Source of the DNA: Candidatus Sumerlaeota bacterium
GTDB lineage: Bacteria > Sumerlaeota > Sumerlaeia > JAFGJS01
Direction: 5' to 3'
Length of the DNA: 64,000 nt
NCBI GenBank assembly: GCA_016928995.1
Contig: JAFGJS010000037.1
Location: 1 to 64,000, forward strand
Made by a program: the position numbers and the translations under genes. Shown here piece by piece: positions 27,300 through 35,418 of the stretch. How positions within the stretch are numbered: the stretch's first letter is position 1; each line of letters opens with the position of its first letter. Below the pieces are notes generated by a model. That model worked only from the letters and a program-made list of their open reading frames with translations, had not been told where the DNA came from and did not search any database.

Positions 27300-27893
27300 T
27301 TATTCGCCCACGCTCCAACGCGCGAAGCGTTTGATCGTGATGTTCTCGCCGAATTTGGCCACGCATTCCGTGACCAGCTGCTGGATCGTTTTGTCCGGAT
27401 CTTTGACGAATGCTTGTTCCAGCAGACAGACTTCTTGATAGAATTTTTTAACGCGCCCCTCAATGATTTTTTCAACGATTTTTTCCGGCTTGCCTTCGCT
27501 GAGCGCCTGAGTGCGGAAGATTTCCTTTTCGCTTACCAATTTGGCGGGGTCCACGTCTTCGCTGCTGACGTACTGCGGGGCGGCGGCGGCGATGTGCATC
27601 GCCACGTCGTGGCAGAGCTGTTTGAAATCTTCATGCTTGGCCACGAAGTCGCTCTCGCTGGAAATCTGCACCATCACGCCGATCTTGCCTGGAGGGTGGA
27701 TGTAGGCGTGGATCAGGCCCTCGTCGGACGAACGGGACGATTTTTTATCCGCGATCTGCTGGCCGCGTTCGCGCAGCCATTTGATCGACGCTTCCATGTC
27801 GCCGTTGGCTTGTTCCAGGGCTTTTTTGCAATCGCCGATGCCCGCGCCGGTCTTGGCGCGCAGCTCCTTCACTTGTTCGATGCCAATTGCCAT
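27300..27893 (-). CDS. tsf: Translation elongation factor Ts (short form)
   Basis: EF-Ts is the nucleotide-exchange factor for EF-Tu. The 197-residue protein is the short type with a single core subdomain. The N-terminal UBA-like module and signature are IEQVKELRAKTGAGIGDCKK and ALEQANGDMEASIKWLRERG. The exchange segment is GVMVQISSESDFVAKHEDFK. The C-terminal helix ends KFGENITIKRFARWSVGE. AAGGAG precedes the start at 27893. It follows rpsB in the usual pair, 185 bases apart. Confidence 0.97.
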   Translation of the reverse strand: MAIGIEQVKELRAKTGAGIGDCKKALEQANGDMEASIKWLRERGQQIADKKSSRSSDEGLIHAYIHPPGKIGVMVQISSESDFVAKHEDFKQLCHDVAMHIAAAAPQYVSSEDVDPAKLVSEKEIFRTQALSEGKPEKIVEKIIEGRVKKFYQEVCLLEQAFVKDPDKTIQQLVTECVAKFGENITIKRFARWSVGE

Positions 27894-28078
27894 GATTATT
27901 CTTCGCTCCTTGAGTATTTGAATCTCGATAGTTCGATTCGGATTGAATGAACGCTTCGCCCATCCGCGGGCTATACGTAACTTCGCGCCGCTGCCCGGAA
28001 GTCAGGCGCGGCGCGAAAAGCCGGGAATTGCTGACACCGGCGGACTCCCTCTGCTGAAAAGAACCGGCAAGAATGGAA

Positions 28079-29035
28079 TTATTCGCTCTCGCCCGCTTCG
28101 TCGTTCTGCTCCAGAGGCTCGGCCGCGGGGATTTCGCTGGCGGCGTCTTCCTCTTCCGGCATCGGCTTGGAGTATTGGTCGGGATTGTAATCCGCGTATT
28201 TCTCGTCGATTTCCGCGGCGGACAGCGCATGCGTCTCCGGCGTCGCGCTCATGGCGGCCGGAAGCGCGCCTTCCGCGCGTTGAGCCATGCCTTCAATCGT
28301 GGCGTCGGCGATCAGATGGGCGATCAGTTTGATCGCGCGGATCGCGTCGTCGTTGCCCGGAATAATCACGTCGATCGGATCGGGATCGCAGTTCGTGTCC
28401 ACCACGGCCACGATCGGGATGCCCAGGCGTTTGCATTCGCGCACGGTGATCGCTTCTTTGTGCGGATCGATGATGAAGACCAGATCGGGCAGGCGCTCCA
28501 TGTGCTTCACGCCGGCCAGGTATTTGTCCAGGTGGTTGCGCTCGCGCAGCAGCATCGCCTGTTCTTTTTTCTTGAACTGCTCGATTTCGCCGTCGGCGAT
28601 CATTTTTTCCAGTACGATCAGCCGCTTGATGCTGTTGCGCACGGTCTGGAAGTTGGTCAGCATGCCGCCCAGCCAGCGATTGATCACGTAGTACATGTTG
28701 CAGCTGACCGCCGCTTCCTGGATCGATTCCTTGGCTTGCTTTTTCGTGCCCACAAAGAGGACGGTCTTGCCTTCCGCCGCGCAATCGCGCACAAAGGCGT
28801 AAGCCTCGCGGAGCATCTTCAGCGTTTTCTTCAGGTCGATGATGTAAATGCCGTTGCGCTCGGTGTAGATGTATTTCTTCATCTTGGGGTTCCAGCGGCG
28901 GCTTTGATGGCCGAAGTGGACGCCCGCTTCGAGCAATTGCTTCATGGACACGCCGCCTTGCGCGACTTCCGACTGGCGCGGGGCGGGTCTTCCGTGGGGA
29001 ATTGGGTTGACTTCTGTTGCGATGTTTTCTGGCAT
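28079..29035 (-). CDS. rpsB: Small ribosomal subunit protein uS2, extended
   Basis: Protein S2 joins the 30S subunit late. The 318-residue product is longer than the usual 230-270. About 30 extra N-terminal residues precede the canonical [20 protein letters not shown], and an acidic tail of about 55 residues ([20 protein letters not shown]) closes it. Core motifs are complete: [28 protein letters not shown]-type [42 protein letters not shown] and [16 protein letters not shown] lies 10 bases before ATG 29035, favouring the longer form; an internal ATG (residue 31) is the alternative. It heads the rpsB-tsf-pyrH-frr-uppS-cdsA-dxr block. Confidence 0.96.
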   Translation of the reverse strand: MPENIATEVNPIPHGRPAPRQSEVAQGGVSMKQLLEAGVHFGHQSRRWNPKMKKYIYTERNGIYIIDLKKTLKMLREAYAFVRDCAAEGKTVLFVGTKKQAKESIQEAAVSCNMYYVINRWLGGMLTNFQTVRNSIKRLIVLEKMIADGEIEQFKKKEQAMLLRERNHLDKYLAGVKHMERLPDLVFIIDPHKEAITVRECKRLGIPIVAVVDTNCDPDPIDVIIPGNDDAIRAIKLIAHLIADATIEGMAQRAEGALPAAMSATPETHALSAAEIDEKYADYNPDQYSKPMPEEEDAASEIPAAEPLEQNDEAGESE

Positions 29036-29122
29036 TTTGGTTCATCCTCCGTCTCTTTCTTCGATCACCGGACCCTGTCGTGTTTTGACGGGGCACCTCG
29101 GCGTCATCCAGAGACGTGTGTG

Positions 29123-29128
29123 ATTATA
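29123..29128 (-). promoter_or_regulatory. Candidate -10 box of the rpsB operon
   Basis: A perfect TATAAT on the minus strand lies 88 bases upstream of the rpsB start. It leaves a leader of about 80 bases in which S2 or other autoregulation could act. No good TTGACA is found 16-18 bases further upstream (CCGGTT there), so the call rests on the -10 box and position. Confidence 0.45.
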
Positions 29129-29429
29129 TTCAGTTTTTACATAAAAACCGGCCTAAAGCCGAAAAAAGGATGCATACCTAATCATGCGCTTCGGCGGCTT
29201 GCAAGCAAAAAAAGAGTGGAAAATGCATGTTTTGCGGATATTTCGACCGGGTTTGCAGGGGTGTTAATTTATACAACTGTTTGTTGACACAACTAACCTG
29301 ATTGCCGCAAAATAAGTCTATTAAAAACATGGCGCCTCTTGTGCGATGGTTTGTGTTTTGCAGAAGTCTCCTCCGCAACGAGTCGTTGAAGGGTTTTACA
29401 ATTATTATTTGATAAGGAACGATGCTGCA

Positions 29430-30185
29430 ATGCAAAGACTGAAACACGCAATTCTAGCGCTGGGAATCGCCATCTTGCCGCTCTCTGGAGCGCAATCCGT
29501 TTATGCACAACTGCCATCTGGCGCGGATTTTGAATCTCCAGAGTATGCTCTGGGGGCTTTGAATCATGCGGATTGGACGTTGCATGGCGACGGCAGCGCC
29601 TTGGTTCAAAGCTCGGAGGTGTATGAAGGCAGCGCGGCGTTGGAACTCACCAGCGGCACCACGGTGAGTTACGATGTGGATTCCACCGAGGACGTGGTTT
29701 GGGTCAATGGCTGGCAGAAAGCCAGTTCCACTGGCGAATTGCCTGATCTGACTCAGTTCACCAGCGGCTCTGCGCTGATGGTTTTCCGCGATGACGCGAT
29801 CATGTGCCTGGATGGCGACGGCGCGGGCAGCGGCACGTGGACTTCGGTGATGAGCTCGCCGTCCAACGATTGGATTCAGGTTTCACTGCGGTTGGATTAC
29901 ACGGCTCTCACCTATGAATGCTATCTTAACGGGGCGTTGGTTGGCAGCGACCTCGGTTTTCTGTATAATTCGACGTCCATGTTGAACGGTTTCACCGCGC
30001 ATGCCGGAAACGCCAGTTCCTTTCTGGACGATATTGAATTCAGCACGGTCGTGGCCACGCTGACAAAATCCGACATCATCAATCATTTGATGGGCGTTGT
30101 GTTTTTATCCGGGGCGGAATACCGTTCCGCGGACATCAACCAAGACGACGCGCGCGACGTGGCGGATGTGCTGCTCGCGCCATAG
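29430..30185 (+). CDS. Secreted protein with LamG-like region and dockerin-like end
   Basis: A 251-residue exported protein. ATG 29430 is chosen because a signal peptide follows (LKHAILALGIAILPLSGAQS, cleavage near VYA-QL) and AAGGA lies upstream. The body is rich in Ser, Gly, Asp and aromatic residues, with alternating strands such as SSEVYEGSAALELTSG and WIQVSLRLDYTALTYECYLN, and suggests a concanavalin/LamG-like jelly roll. The final residues, RSADINQDDARDVADVL, match a single calcium-binding dockerin-type repeat (D-x-N-x-D-x3-D-V-x-D). It stops three residues later, so only one repeat is present. It may attach to a surface or a scaffold; the ligand is unknown. A terminator follows. Confidence 0.75.
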   Translation: MQRLKHAILALGIAILPLSGAQSVYAQLPSGADFESPEYALGALNHADWTLHGDGSALVQSSEVYEGSAALELTSGTTVSYDVDSTEDVVWVNGWQKASSTGELPDLTQFTSGSALMVFRDDAIMCLDGDGAGSGTWTSVMSSPSNDWIQVSLRLDYTALTYECYLNGALVGSDLGFLYNSTSMLNGFTAHAGNASSFLDDIEFSTVVATLTKSDIINHLMGVVFLSGAEYRSADINQDDARDVADVLLAP

Positions 30186-30227
30186 CGCCGCATAACCAGC
30201 CATGATCGATATTTTAGAACACTCACT

Positions 30228-30258
30228 CCGGCGAGCAGCGACGCTCGCCGGGGTTTTG
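30228..30258 (+). terminator. Terminator after the dockerin-like gene
   Basis: Stem CCGGCGAGC (30228-30236) pairs with GCTCGCCGG (30243-30251) around a 6-base loop, followed by GGTTTTGATTTG. It lies about 43 bases past the stop codon. Confidence 0.75.
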
Positions 30259-30424
30259 ATTTGATCGCAGTTTGATCTCTGGTTTTCGCGGGCGCGAGAT
30301 CTTTCCCTTGACGAAAAGCACCGAGTTGTTGGATCATGCTTGCTTGGACCTTGTAGACGCCTGAGTGCAGCGCAGTCAACAAGGTCCATCAACAGAATCC
30401 ATATAGGACTTGGAGGACTTTCGC

Positions 30425-31051
30425 ATGGCACATCAACTCCCTGCTTTACCATACGCATATGACGCGCTGGAGCCGCATATCGACGCGCGCACCGTGGAAA
30501 TCCATCACGATAAGCATCACAATGCTTACGTGACGAACTTGAATGCTGCGCTGGAAGGCCATCCTGAGTTGCAGGATAAACCCCTTACCGAACTGCTGTC
30601 GGATTTGTCAGCCGTGCCGGAGTCGATCCGCATGGCGGTGCGCAACAATGGCGGCGGCGTATGGAATCACAATCTGTATTGGCAATGCATGTCTGGCGAC
30701 GGCGGCGGCGAGCCGACCGGCGAGCTGGCCGGGGCGATTAAGCGCGACCTGGGCGGTTTCGCGGCGTTCAAGGAGCAATTCACCAAGGCGGGGGCTACGC
30801 GCTTCGGCTCGGGCTGGGCCTGGCTGTGCGTCGGCGGCGCCGGTAAACTGTGCGTCTGCTCCACGCCGAACCAGGATATTCCGATCATGAAGGGCGTGGC
30901 GGATTGCCCCGGAACTCCGATCCTGACGATGGACGTCTGGGAGCACTCCTACTACCTCAAATATCAGAACCGCCGGCCGGATTACATCGCGGCGTTTTTC
31001 AATGTGATTAACTGGAGCCAGGTGGCGGATCATTACGCAGCTGCGAAGTAA
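30425..31051 (+). CDS. sodA: Superoxide dismutase (Mn/Fe family)
   Basis: This enzyme dismutates superoxide to peroxide and oxygen. The 208-residue protein starts at ATG 30425 after GGAGG. Metal ligands are His27 ([12 protein letters not shown]), the His in WNHNLYW, and Asp and His in [20 protein letters not shown] glycine in the [10 protein letters not shown] segment and Gln in TPNQD suggest the manganese type, but metal use cannot be proved by sequence. No signal peptide is seen, so it is cytoplasmic. A strong hairpin terminator follows, so it is likely a single-gene unit. Confidence 0.96.
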   Translation: MAHQLPALPYAYDALEPHIDARTVEIHHDKHHNAYVTNLNAALEGHPELQDKPLTELLSDLSAVPESIRMAVRNNGGGVWNHNLYWQCMSGDGGGEPTGELAGAIKRDLGGFAAFKEQFTKAGATRFGSGWAWLCVGGAGKLCVCSTPNQDIPIMKGVADCPGTPILTMDVWEHSYYLKYQNRRPDYIAAFFNVINWSQVADHYAAAK

Positions 31052-31084
31052 GCGCTGTTGATTTTCTGCTTTCATGCAACTCAA

Positions 31085-31134
31085 GCGGCCGGATGGCGTC
31101 GAAAGAAAAGACGCCGCCGGTCGCTTTTCTTTTT
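31085..31134 (+). terminator. Rho-independent terminator after sodA
   Basis: GCGGCCGGATGGCGTC (31085-31100) pairs imperfectly with GACGCCGCCGGTCGC (31110-31124) across an A-rich loop, followed by TTTTCTTTTT. It begins 34 bases after the sodA stop. Confidence 0.85.
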
Positions 31135-31192
31135 GACCCTTCGGCCGGATGCGGCGTATGAGATGGTAATCCGGAAAGATCGGAGCTTCCCC

Positions 31193-31756
31193 ATGAATCA
31201 TGAAGAGCATCACGGCAGTCCGGCCGATTCAGCCCGGCCGCAGTTAAGCGCGGAGGACGGAGAGCGTGTGCAACTGGGCATCCGTTGCGCGCAGCAGATC
31301 AAAACCTATGGCAACTGGCTGAATTGGCTCGCGGGATTGATTGTGCTGTATGTCTTGTTCCTCAAAACGGCAGGATTTTATTTCCCGGTGGGGCGCACAT
31401 ACATTCCCAATTACCTGCATCAAGTTTTGATGCAGAGCAATCCTGGCGTGAGCGATGACTCGCTGGCGTTGATCTTGATTCTGGGATTGGCGGCGGTTTT
31501 TTTCATGCTGGGCCAGCTCGCCGTGCGCACGCTGAAACTCGCCTGGCTTTGCCTTGCGCTGGGTTTTCTGATTTACGGCGCCGATCTTGCGGCGCTGTAC
31601 TGGCTTCATTTCATGAAGAACAATCACTATTTAGATCTGGTGATCGGCATCGAAGCGGCGTTTCATTTGTTTGTGCTGGCGATGTTCGCGCTGGGAGTTA
31701 TCGCGGGTTTGCGTTACAACGCCGTGGCGCGCAAAGAGATGTTTGCTCAGTATTGA
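31193..31756 (+). CDS. Hypothetical four-helix membrane protein
   Basis: I do not recognise a named family. ATG 31193, with CGGAG seven bases upstream, gives 187 residues; the frame upstream is terminator sequence. A hydrophilic His/Glu-rich N-terminus (MNHEEHHGSPADSARPQ) is followed by four predicted membrane helices near residues 45-65, 85-108, 115-136 and 150-172. The C-terminus is short and basic (RYNAVARKEMFAQY). rodA begins 42 bases downstream on the same strand, so the two may be co-transcribed. A role in cell shape would be a guess. Confidence 0.7.
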   Translation: MNHEEHHGSPADSARPQLSAEDGERVQLGIRCAQQIKTYGNWLNWLAGLIVLYVLFLKTAGFYFPVGRTYIPNYLHQVLMQSNPGVSDDSLALILILGLAAVFFMLGQLAVRTLKLAWLCLALGFLIYGADLAALYWLHFMKNNHYLDLVIGIEAAFHLFVLAMFALGVIAGLRYNAVARKEMFAQY

Positions 31757-31798
31757 ATTGGTTTTGGATTTCGAATATCACTGCTAGAATTTAATCCT

Positions 31799-32950
31799 AT
31801 GCTGGAATCGCTAAAATTTTCCCGGCGGCAATTGGGCGAACTCGACTGGCTGATGCTGCTTTGCGTGCTGGGGCTGACGTGGATTGGCTTGTTCACGATT
31901 GACGGTTCGCTGTTTCCGGTTGAGGCGGACCGGGCGGAGGCGGCCGGCGCGGAGATCCCGCTCGTGGCGTCGCTGGCGGCGAAGCAGTTCGTATTTTGGA
32001 TTCTCAGCCTGGGCGCGTTGATCGCCGCTGTTGTGATTGATTATCGCGTGCTGAAGAAAATCGCCTGGCTGCTGTACATCGTCGGCATCGCGGCGCTCGT
32101 TTTTCTGCTGATCCGGCAGGAGACGATCAAAGGCGCTTCATCGTGGTTTAAACTCGGGCCGCTGCGCTTGCAGCCGTCTGAGTTCGTAAAGATTTCGACG
32201 GTGGCCGCGCTGGCGCTGTGGCTGTCCAAGCGTCCGGGGGAGACCAAGGGCTGGGCGCAATTGATCGTTCCCATGTTGATCGCCGGCGTGCCATTCGTCT
32301 TGATCTACGAGCAACCGGACATCGGCACGGCGGCGATATTCCTTCCCGTGACGTTTGCAATGGTCTGGGCCGCCGGTCTGCGCAAGCGCTATGTGCTGGC
32401 GGCTGCGGTGGCTTTCATGCTGGCCGCGATTGTGATCTATCCTCGCCTCAAGGAATACCAGAAGCAGCGCATCGAGGTGTTCCTGAATCCCGAGGCGGAT
32501 CCGCAGCATGCGGGCTACAATATCATTCAGGCGCAGATCACGATTGGATCGGGGCAGCTCTTCGGCAAGGGCTGGCGCGAGGGGACGCAATCGCGCTGGG
32601 AGTATCTGCCGGAGAACCATACGGACTTTATTTTTTGCAGCCTCGTGGAGCAGTTCGGCTTTGTGGGCGCTGCGGTTGTCTTGGGATTGTACTTGGCGAT
32701 CCTGCTGCGCGCATTGGCCATCGCGCAGACATCAGCGGAGTGGTTCGGCTCGTATCTGACGATCGGTTTGGTTGCGATCATCCTCACGCATATCCTGCTG
32801 AACGTGGGGATGGTGCTGCGTATTTTTCCCGTGACGGGGCTGCCGTTGCCATTCTTGAGCTACGGCGGTTCGTTTTTATTGGCGAATTATATCGTATTTG
32901 GCTTGATTCTGAATGTCGGCATCCGAAAAGAGTACTATGATTATACATAA
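31799..32950 (+). CDS. rodA: Rod-shape peptidoglycan glycosyltransferase RodA
   Basis: A SEDS-family lipid II polymerase that works with PBP2 in side-wall growth. The 383-residue protein has about ten membrane helices. Family signatures are GPLRLQPSEFVKIS, YEQPDIGTAAIFLPV, the catalytic-loop region with RIEVFLNPEADPQHAGYNII, IGSGQLFGKGWREGTQS, LPENHTDFIF and TGLPLPFLSYGGS. An insertion of acidic/Ala-rich residues follows the first helix. Gene neighbours usually found with rodA (mreBCD, pbp2) are absent from the window. The cell is probably rod-shaped. Confidence 0.95.
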   Translation: MLESLKFSRRQLGELDWLMLLCVLGLTWIGLFTIDGSLFPVEADRAEAAGAEIPLVASLAAKQFVFWILSLGALIAAVVIDYRVLKKIAWLLYIVGIAALVFLLIRQETIKGASSWFKLGPLRLQPSEFVKISTVAALALWLSKRPGETKGWAQLIVPMLIAGVPFVLIYEQPDIGTAAIFLPVTFAMVWAAGLRKRYVLAAAVAFMLAAIVIYPRLKEYQKQRIEVFLNPEADPQHAGYNIIQAQITIGSGQLFGKGWREGTQSRWEYLPENHTDFIFCSLVEQFGFVGAAVVLGLYLAILLRALAIAQTSAEWFGSYLTIGLVAIILTHILLNVGMVLRIFPVTGLPLPFLSYGGSFLLANYIVFGLILNVGIRKEYYDYT

Positions 32951-33132
32951 GTCGCATCAGCTGATGATGGATTCCGGGCGGATGCAATGATATGCTTTTT
33001 TTATGCTTGGTTCGTTTTAGTATTTTAGATCCATTCAGGATTGACTTTTGCTTGTCCGGATCACACAATGAATGATCTATCGCTTTAGGGATGAATCGCA
33101 CGACTTAATCAAATAAAGGAACGGAGAGTCAC

Positions 33133-33687
33133 ATGATGAACATCACTCGCAAACTCACCTGCGGCCTGCTTCTGATGATTTTTGCCGCCGTTTTCATGAC
33201 GGCATGCAACGACAAAGGCCAAACCCAACGTCAGCAAAAAGAGCAGATCATCACGGAGATGGACGCCAAACTCGATGCCATTATCAAGTCTTACAGTGCG
33301 ATCGAGGCCGAACTGAGCGCTACGAATGCGCAGATCAACAGCCTGCAAAGCAAGGTCAACAACATGAAGGTCTTGATGACGGAGTATCAGGATCTGAAGC
33401 AGCAATTGACCGGCGAGACCGTGGATCTGGGCGCTGCGGCTCCGGCGGAAGCGGCTCCCAGCGCGCGCGGCTCCGTGCCGGTTAAAGCCGTGCTCGGGAT
33501 TGTGCTCGCCATTTTCATCATTGTCGTGCTGCTGCTGTTCTACGTGCAGGCCAAGACGGAGCGGATGCGCGAGTGGGATGAGGAAGACGACGACGACAGC
33601 GAAATTTACAATGCGGACGACGAAGAGGAGAAGACCGAGGAGAAGACGAAGGAATCGAAGCCGAAGGATGAAAAGAAGGACGAATAA
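33133..33687 (+). CDS. Putative lipoprotein with coiled coil, C-terminal membrane helix and acidic tail
   Basis: A 184-residue protein of unknown function. The N-terminus looks like a lipoprotein signal (LLLMIFAAVFMTACND, expected Cys at about residue 25). A coiled coil follows (about 35-95, with AELSATNAQINSLQSKVNNM). Next come a short Ala/Pro linker and a strong membrane helix (about 119-140, VLGIVLAIFIIVVLLLFYVQ). The cytoplasmic tail is very charged, with runs of Asp/Glu then Lys/Glu. A lipidated outer end combined with a C-terminal inner-membrane helix is unusual; it would tie the protein to the inner membrane twice. GGAACGGAGAG lies upstream. A hairpin follows. Confidence 0.75.
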   Translation: MMNITRKLTCGLLLMIFAAVFMTACNDKGQTQRQQKEQIITEMDAKLDAIIKSYSAIEAELSATNAQINSLQSKVNNMKVLMTEYQDLKQQLTGETVDLGAAAPAEAAPSARGSVPVKAVLGIVLAIFIIVVLLLFYVQAKTERMREWDEEDDDDSEIYNADDEEEKTEEKTKESKPKDEKKDE

Positions 33688-33715
33688 CCGGCGCGTCTGT
33701 ATCATTCTGGAATCA

Positions 33716-33754
33716 AAACCGCCGCTGGATCGTTGCGTTTCCAGCGGCGGTTTC
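33716..33754 (+). terminator. Hairpin after the lipoprotein gene
   Basis: AAACCGCCGCTGGA (33716-33729) pairs with TCCAGCGGCGGTTT (33740-33753) around a 10-base loop. The T-run is short (TTTC), so termination may be weak. It lies about 30 bases past the stop codon. Confidence 0.6.
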
Positions 33755-33873
33755 AATGTTGGGATGGGATTGGGATCAATGCATCTCTTAAAATTACATC
33801 CGCATCCTTTAAATGCGGCACAGCCGCCCTCGGCTGTGTTCTTTTTCCATTCGGACATAACTTAAGAGACGCG

Positions 33874-33902
33874 ATAAGATTAGGATTAGGATTAAGATTT
33901 AT
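33874..33902 (+). repeat. GATTAGG hexamer repeat before the heptosyltransferase
   Basis: GATAAGATTAGGATTAGG continues as GATTAAGATTTA in 6-base steps and ends 5 bases before the ATG at 33907, occupying the place of a ribosome site. The same words precede the LptE-like gene and fusA in sense orientation. Confidence 0.75.
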
Positions 33903-33906
33903 TGAT

Positions 33907-34944
33907 ATGGGCTCCAGTATTTTCATTAAAAGCGTGAATTGGATCGGCGATGCGATCATGACGACGCCGGCGATCCGGCGGTTGCGGCGGGAGTATCCGG
34001 CGGCGCGAATCGTCGTCGCCGCGCGGCCGTGGGTTGCGCCGGTGCTCGATGACAATCCGGACATCAATGAAGTCTGGATCGAGCAGCCGGAAAATGGACG
34101 GGGCGCGCGCAAGACGCTGCTAAGCCGGCTGCGCGAAGAGCCGTTCGAACTGGGCATCGCCTTCCCGAATTCCTTCGGTTCGGCGTGGCTGCTCAAGCAG
34201 GGCGGCGTACGGCAGCGCATCGGCTATGCGCGCGACCTGCGCGCATGGCTGCTCACGGACGCGGTGAAATGCACAAAGGCGATCCGTCGCGTGCACGAGG
34301 TGCATTATTATCGCAACCTGCTGCGCGTGCTGATGGAGATCGACGACGAGGGCGACAAACCTCAACTTGTGCTGCCCGTGAATCTTGATGCGGCGCGCAA
34401 GGTGGACCAGGCGTTGCGCGATGAGGGCATGGAAGGGGATGAGCCGCTGATCGGCGTGAATCCCGGCGCGTTTTTTGGTTCGGCGAAGCGCTGGCTGCCG
34501 GAGCGGTTCGCCGCAGCGGCGGATGCGCTGGCCGGAAGGCTGGACGGGCGGATCGTGATCACCGGCGCGCCGAACGAGCGGGAGACAGGCGAGGCGATCC
34601 GGGCGCTGTGCACAAGGCCAGCGATTAATTTAGCCGGGCGGTTGAACCTGAAAGGCGCCGTGGCGTTGATCGGACGCCTGCGCGTGATGTTGACCAATGA
34701 TTCGGGCGCGATGCACATCGGCGCGGCGCTAGGCGTGCCGATGGTCGCCATTTTCGGCTCCACGGATTGGCGCACGACGTATCCCTACAGCGATGCGGCG
34801 CGGATTGTGCGCAGGGACACGCCCTGCGCGCCGTGCATGCTGCGCGAATGCCCCATCGACCATCGCTGCATGAAGGACGTATCCGTGGACGATGTGTTGA
34901 CTGCGGCCGAGGAATTATTAGCAGCTGTTTCTATGGGGCGATGA
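33907..34944 (+). CDS. Lipopolysaccharide heptosyltransferase (WaaF-like)
   Basis: A 345-residue GT9-family glycosyltransferase adding heptose to the LPS inner core at the inner face of the cytoplasmic membrane. The N-terminus is diagnostic: FIKSVNWIGDAIMTTPAIRR. The donor domain has GVNPGAFFGSAKRWLPERFA, ITGAPNERE, then NLAGRLNLKGAVALIGR and the nucleotide-sugar signature LTNDSGAMHIGAALGVPMVA with IFGSTD. A C-terminal Cys pattern (CAPCMLRECPIDHRCM) matches heptosyltransferase II proteins. No ribosome site is visible because a GATTAGG repeat fills the leader. Its stop overlaps the convergent downstream gene by 14 bases. Confidence 0.9.
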   Translation: MGSSIFIKSVNWIGDAIMTTPAIRRLRREYPAARIVVAARPWVAPVLDDNPDINEVWIEQPENGRGARKTLLSRLREEPFELGIAFPNSFGSAWLLKQGGVRQRIGYARDLRAWLLTDAVKCTKAIRRVHEVHYYRNLLRVLMEIDDEGDKPQLVLPVNLDAARKVDQALRDEGMEGDEPLIGVNPGAFFGSAKRWLPERFAAAADALAGRLDGRIVITGAPNERETGEAIRALCTRPAINLAGRLNLKGAVALIGRLRVMLTNDSGAMHIGAALGVPMVAIFGSTDWRTTYPYSDAARIVRRDTPCAPCMLRECPIDHRCMKDVSVDDVLTAAEELLAAVSMGR

Positions 34945-35404
34945 GGCTTTCCCCTTCCGATCTTTTCTCCACTAAATTCTCCGGCGTGTAGGGCTTGACT
35001 GTGAATTTCAATTTCGACAGGTCGATCTGGGCGCAGTCCAGGTTGATCGTCAGGTCCGTCCGCAGCGTCCTGCTGTTTTGCGAAATGCTGAAACTGACTT
35101 TGGCATCCTCAATATGCGCAAAGCACACATTGACATCCAGGCGCGCCTCGTCTGTGAGAGTTTCGATCGCCTTGCCGATGGCCTTTACGGATCCACAATA
35201 TTGCTGAGTGGAGAATTCATTGACAAAGATCCCTTTCTTAAAGGCCGCTTCTTTGGAGTTCAGGAATTCAACCGTGGCCCTGATGCCTTCTTCTGTCGCA
35301 CCCGGTCCGGGCGCGATGCTTGGCTCCATCGATCCGCTCGCCGGCCAGACATGTATCGTCCCGCATACGGCAAGCGCAGTAAACAATGCCAGGCTGCGTT
35401 TCAT
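34931..35404 (-). CDS. Hypothetical exported protein
   Basis: I do not recognise a family. The 157-residue product has a signal peptide (RSLALFTALAVCGTIHVWPA, cleavage near ASG). The mature part has two cysteines that could form a disulfide (QQYCGSVKA and VNVCFAHI) and alternating strand-like segments (KVSFSISQNSRTLRTDLTIN). No transmembrane helix follows. The HtrA-like protease gene ends upstream on the same strand only 14 bases away, so the pair may be one transcript. Its 3' end overlaps the heptosyltransferase gene by 14 bases. Confidence 0.7.
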   Translation of the reverse strand: MKRSLALFTALAVCGTIHVWPASGSMEPSIAPGPGATEEGIRATVEFLNSKEAAFKKGIFVNEFSTQQYCGSVKAIGKAIETLTDEARLDVNVCFAHIEDAKVSFSISQNSRTLRTDLTINLDCAQIDLSKLKFTVKPYTPENLVEKRSEGESLIAP

Positions 35405-35418
35405 GATTCATCCTCCGA

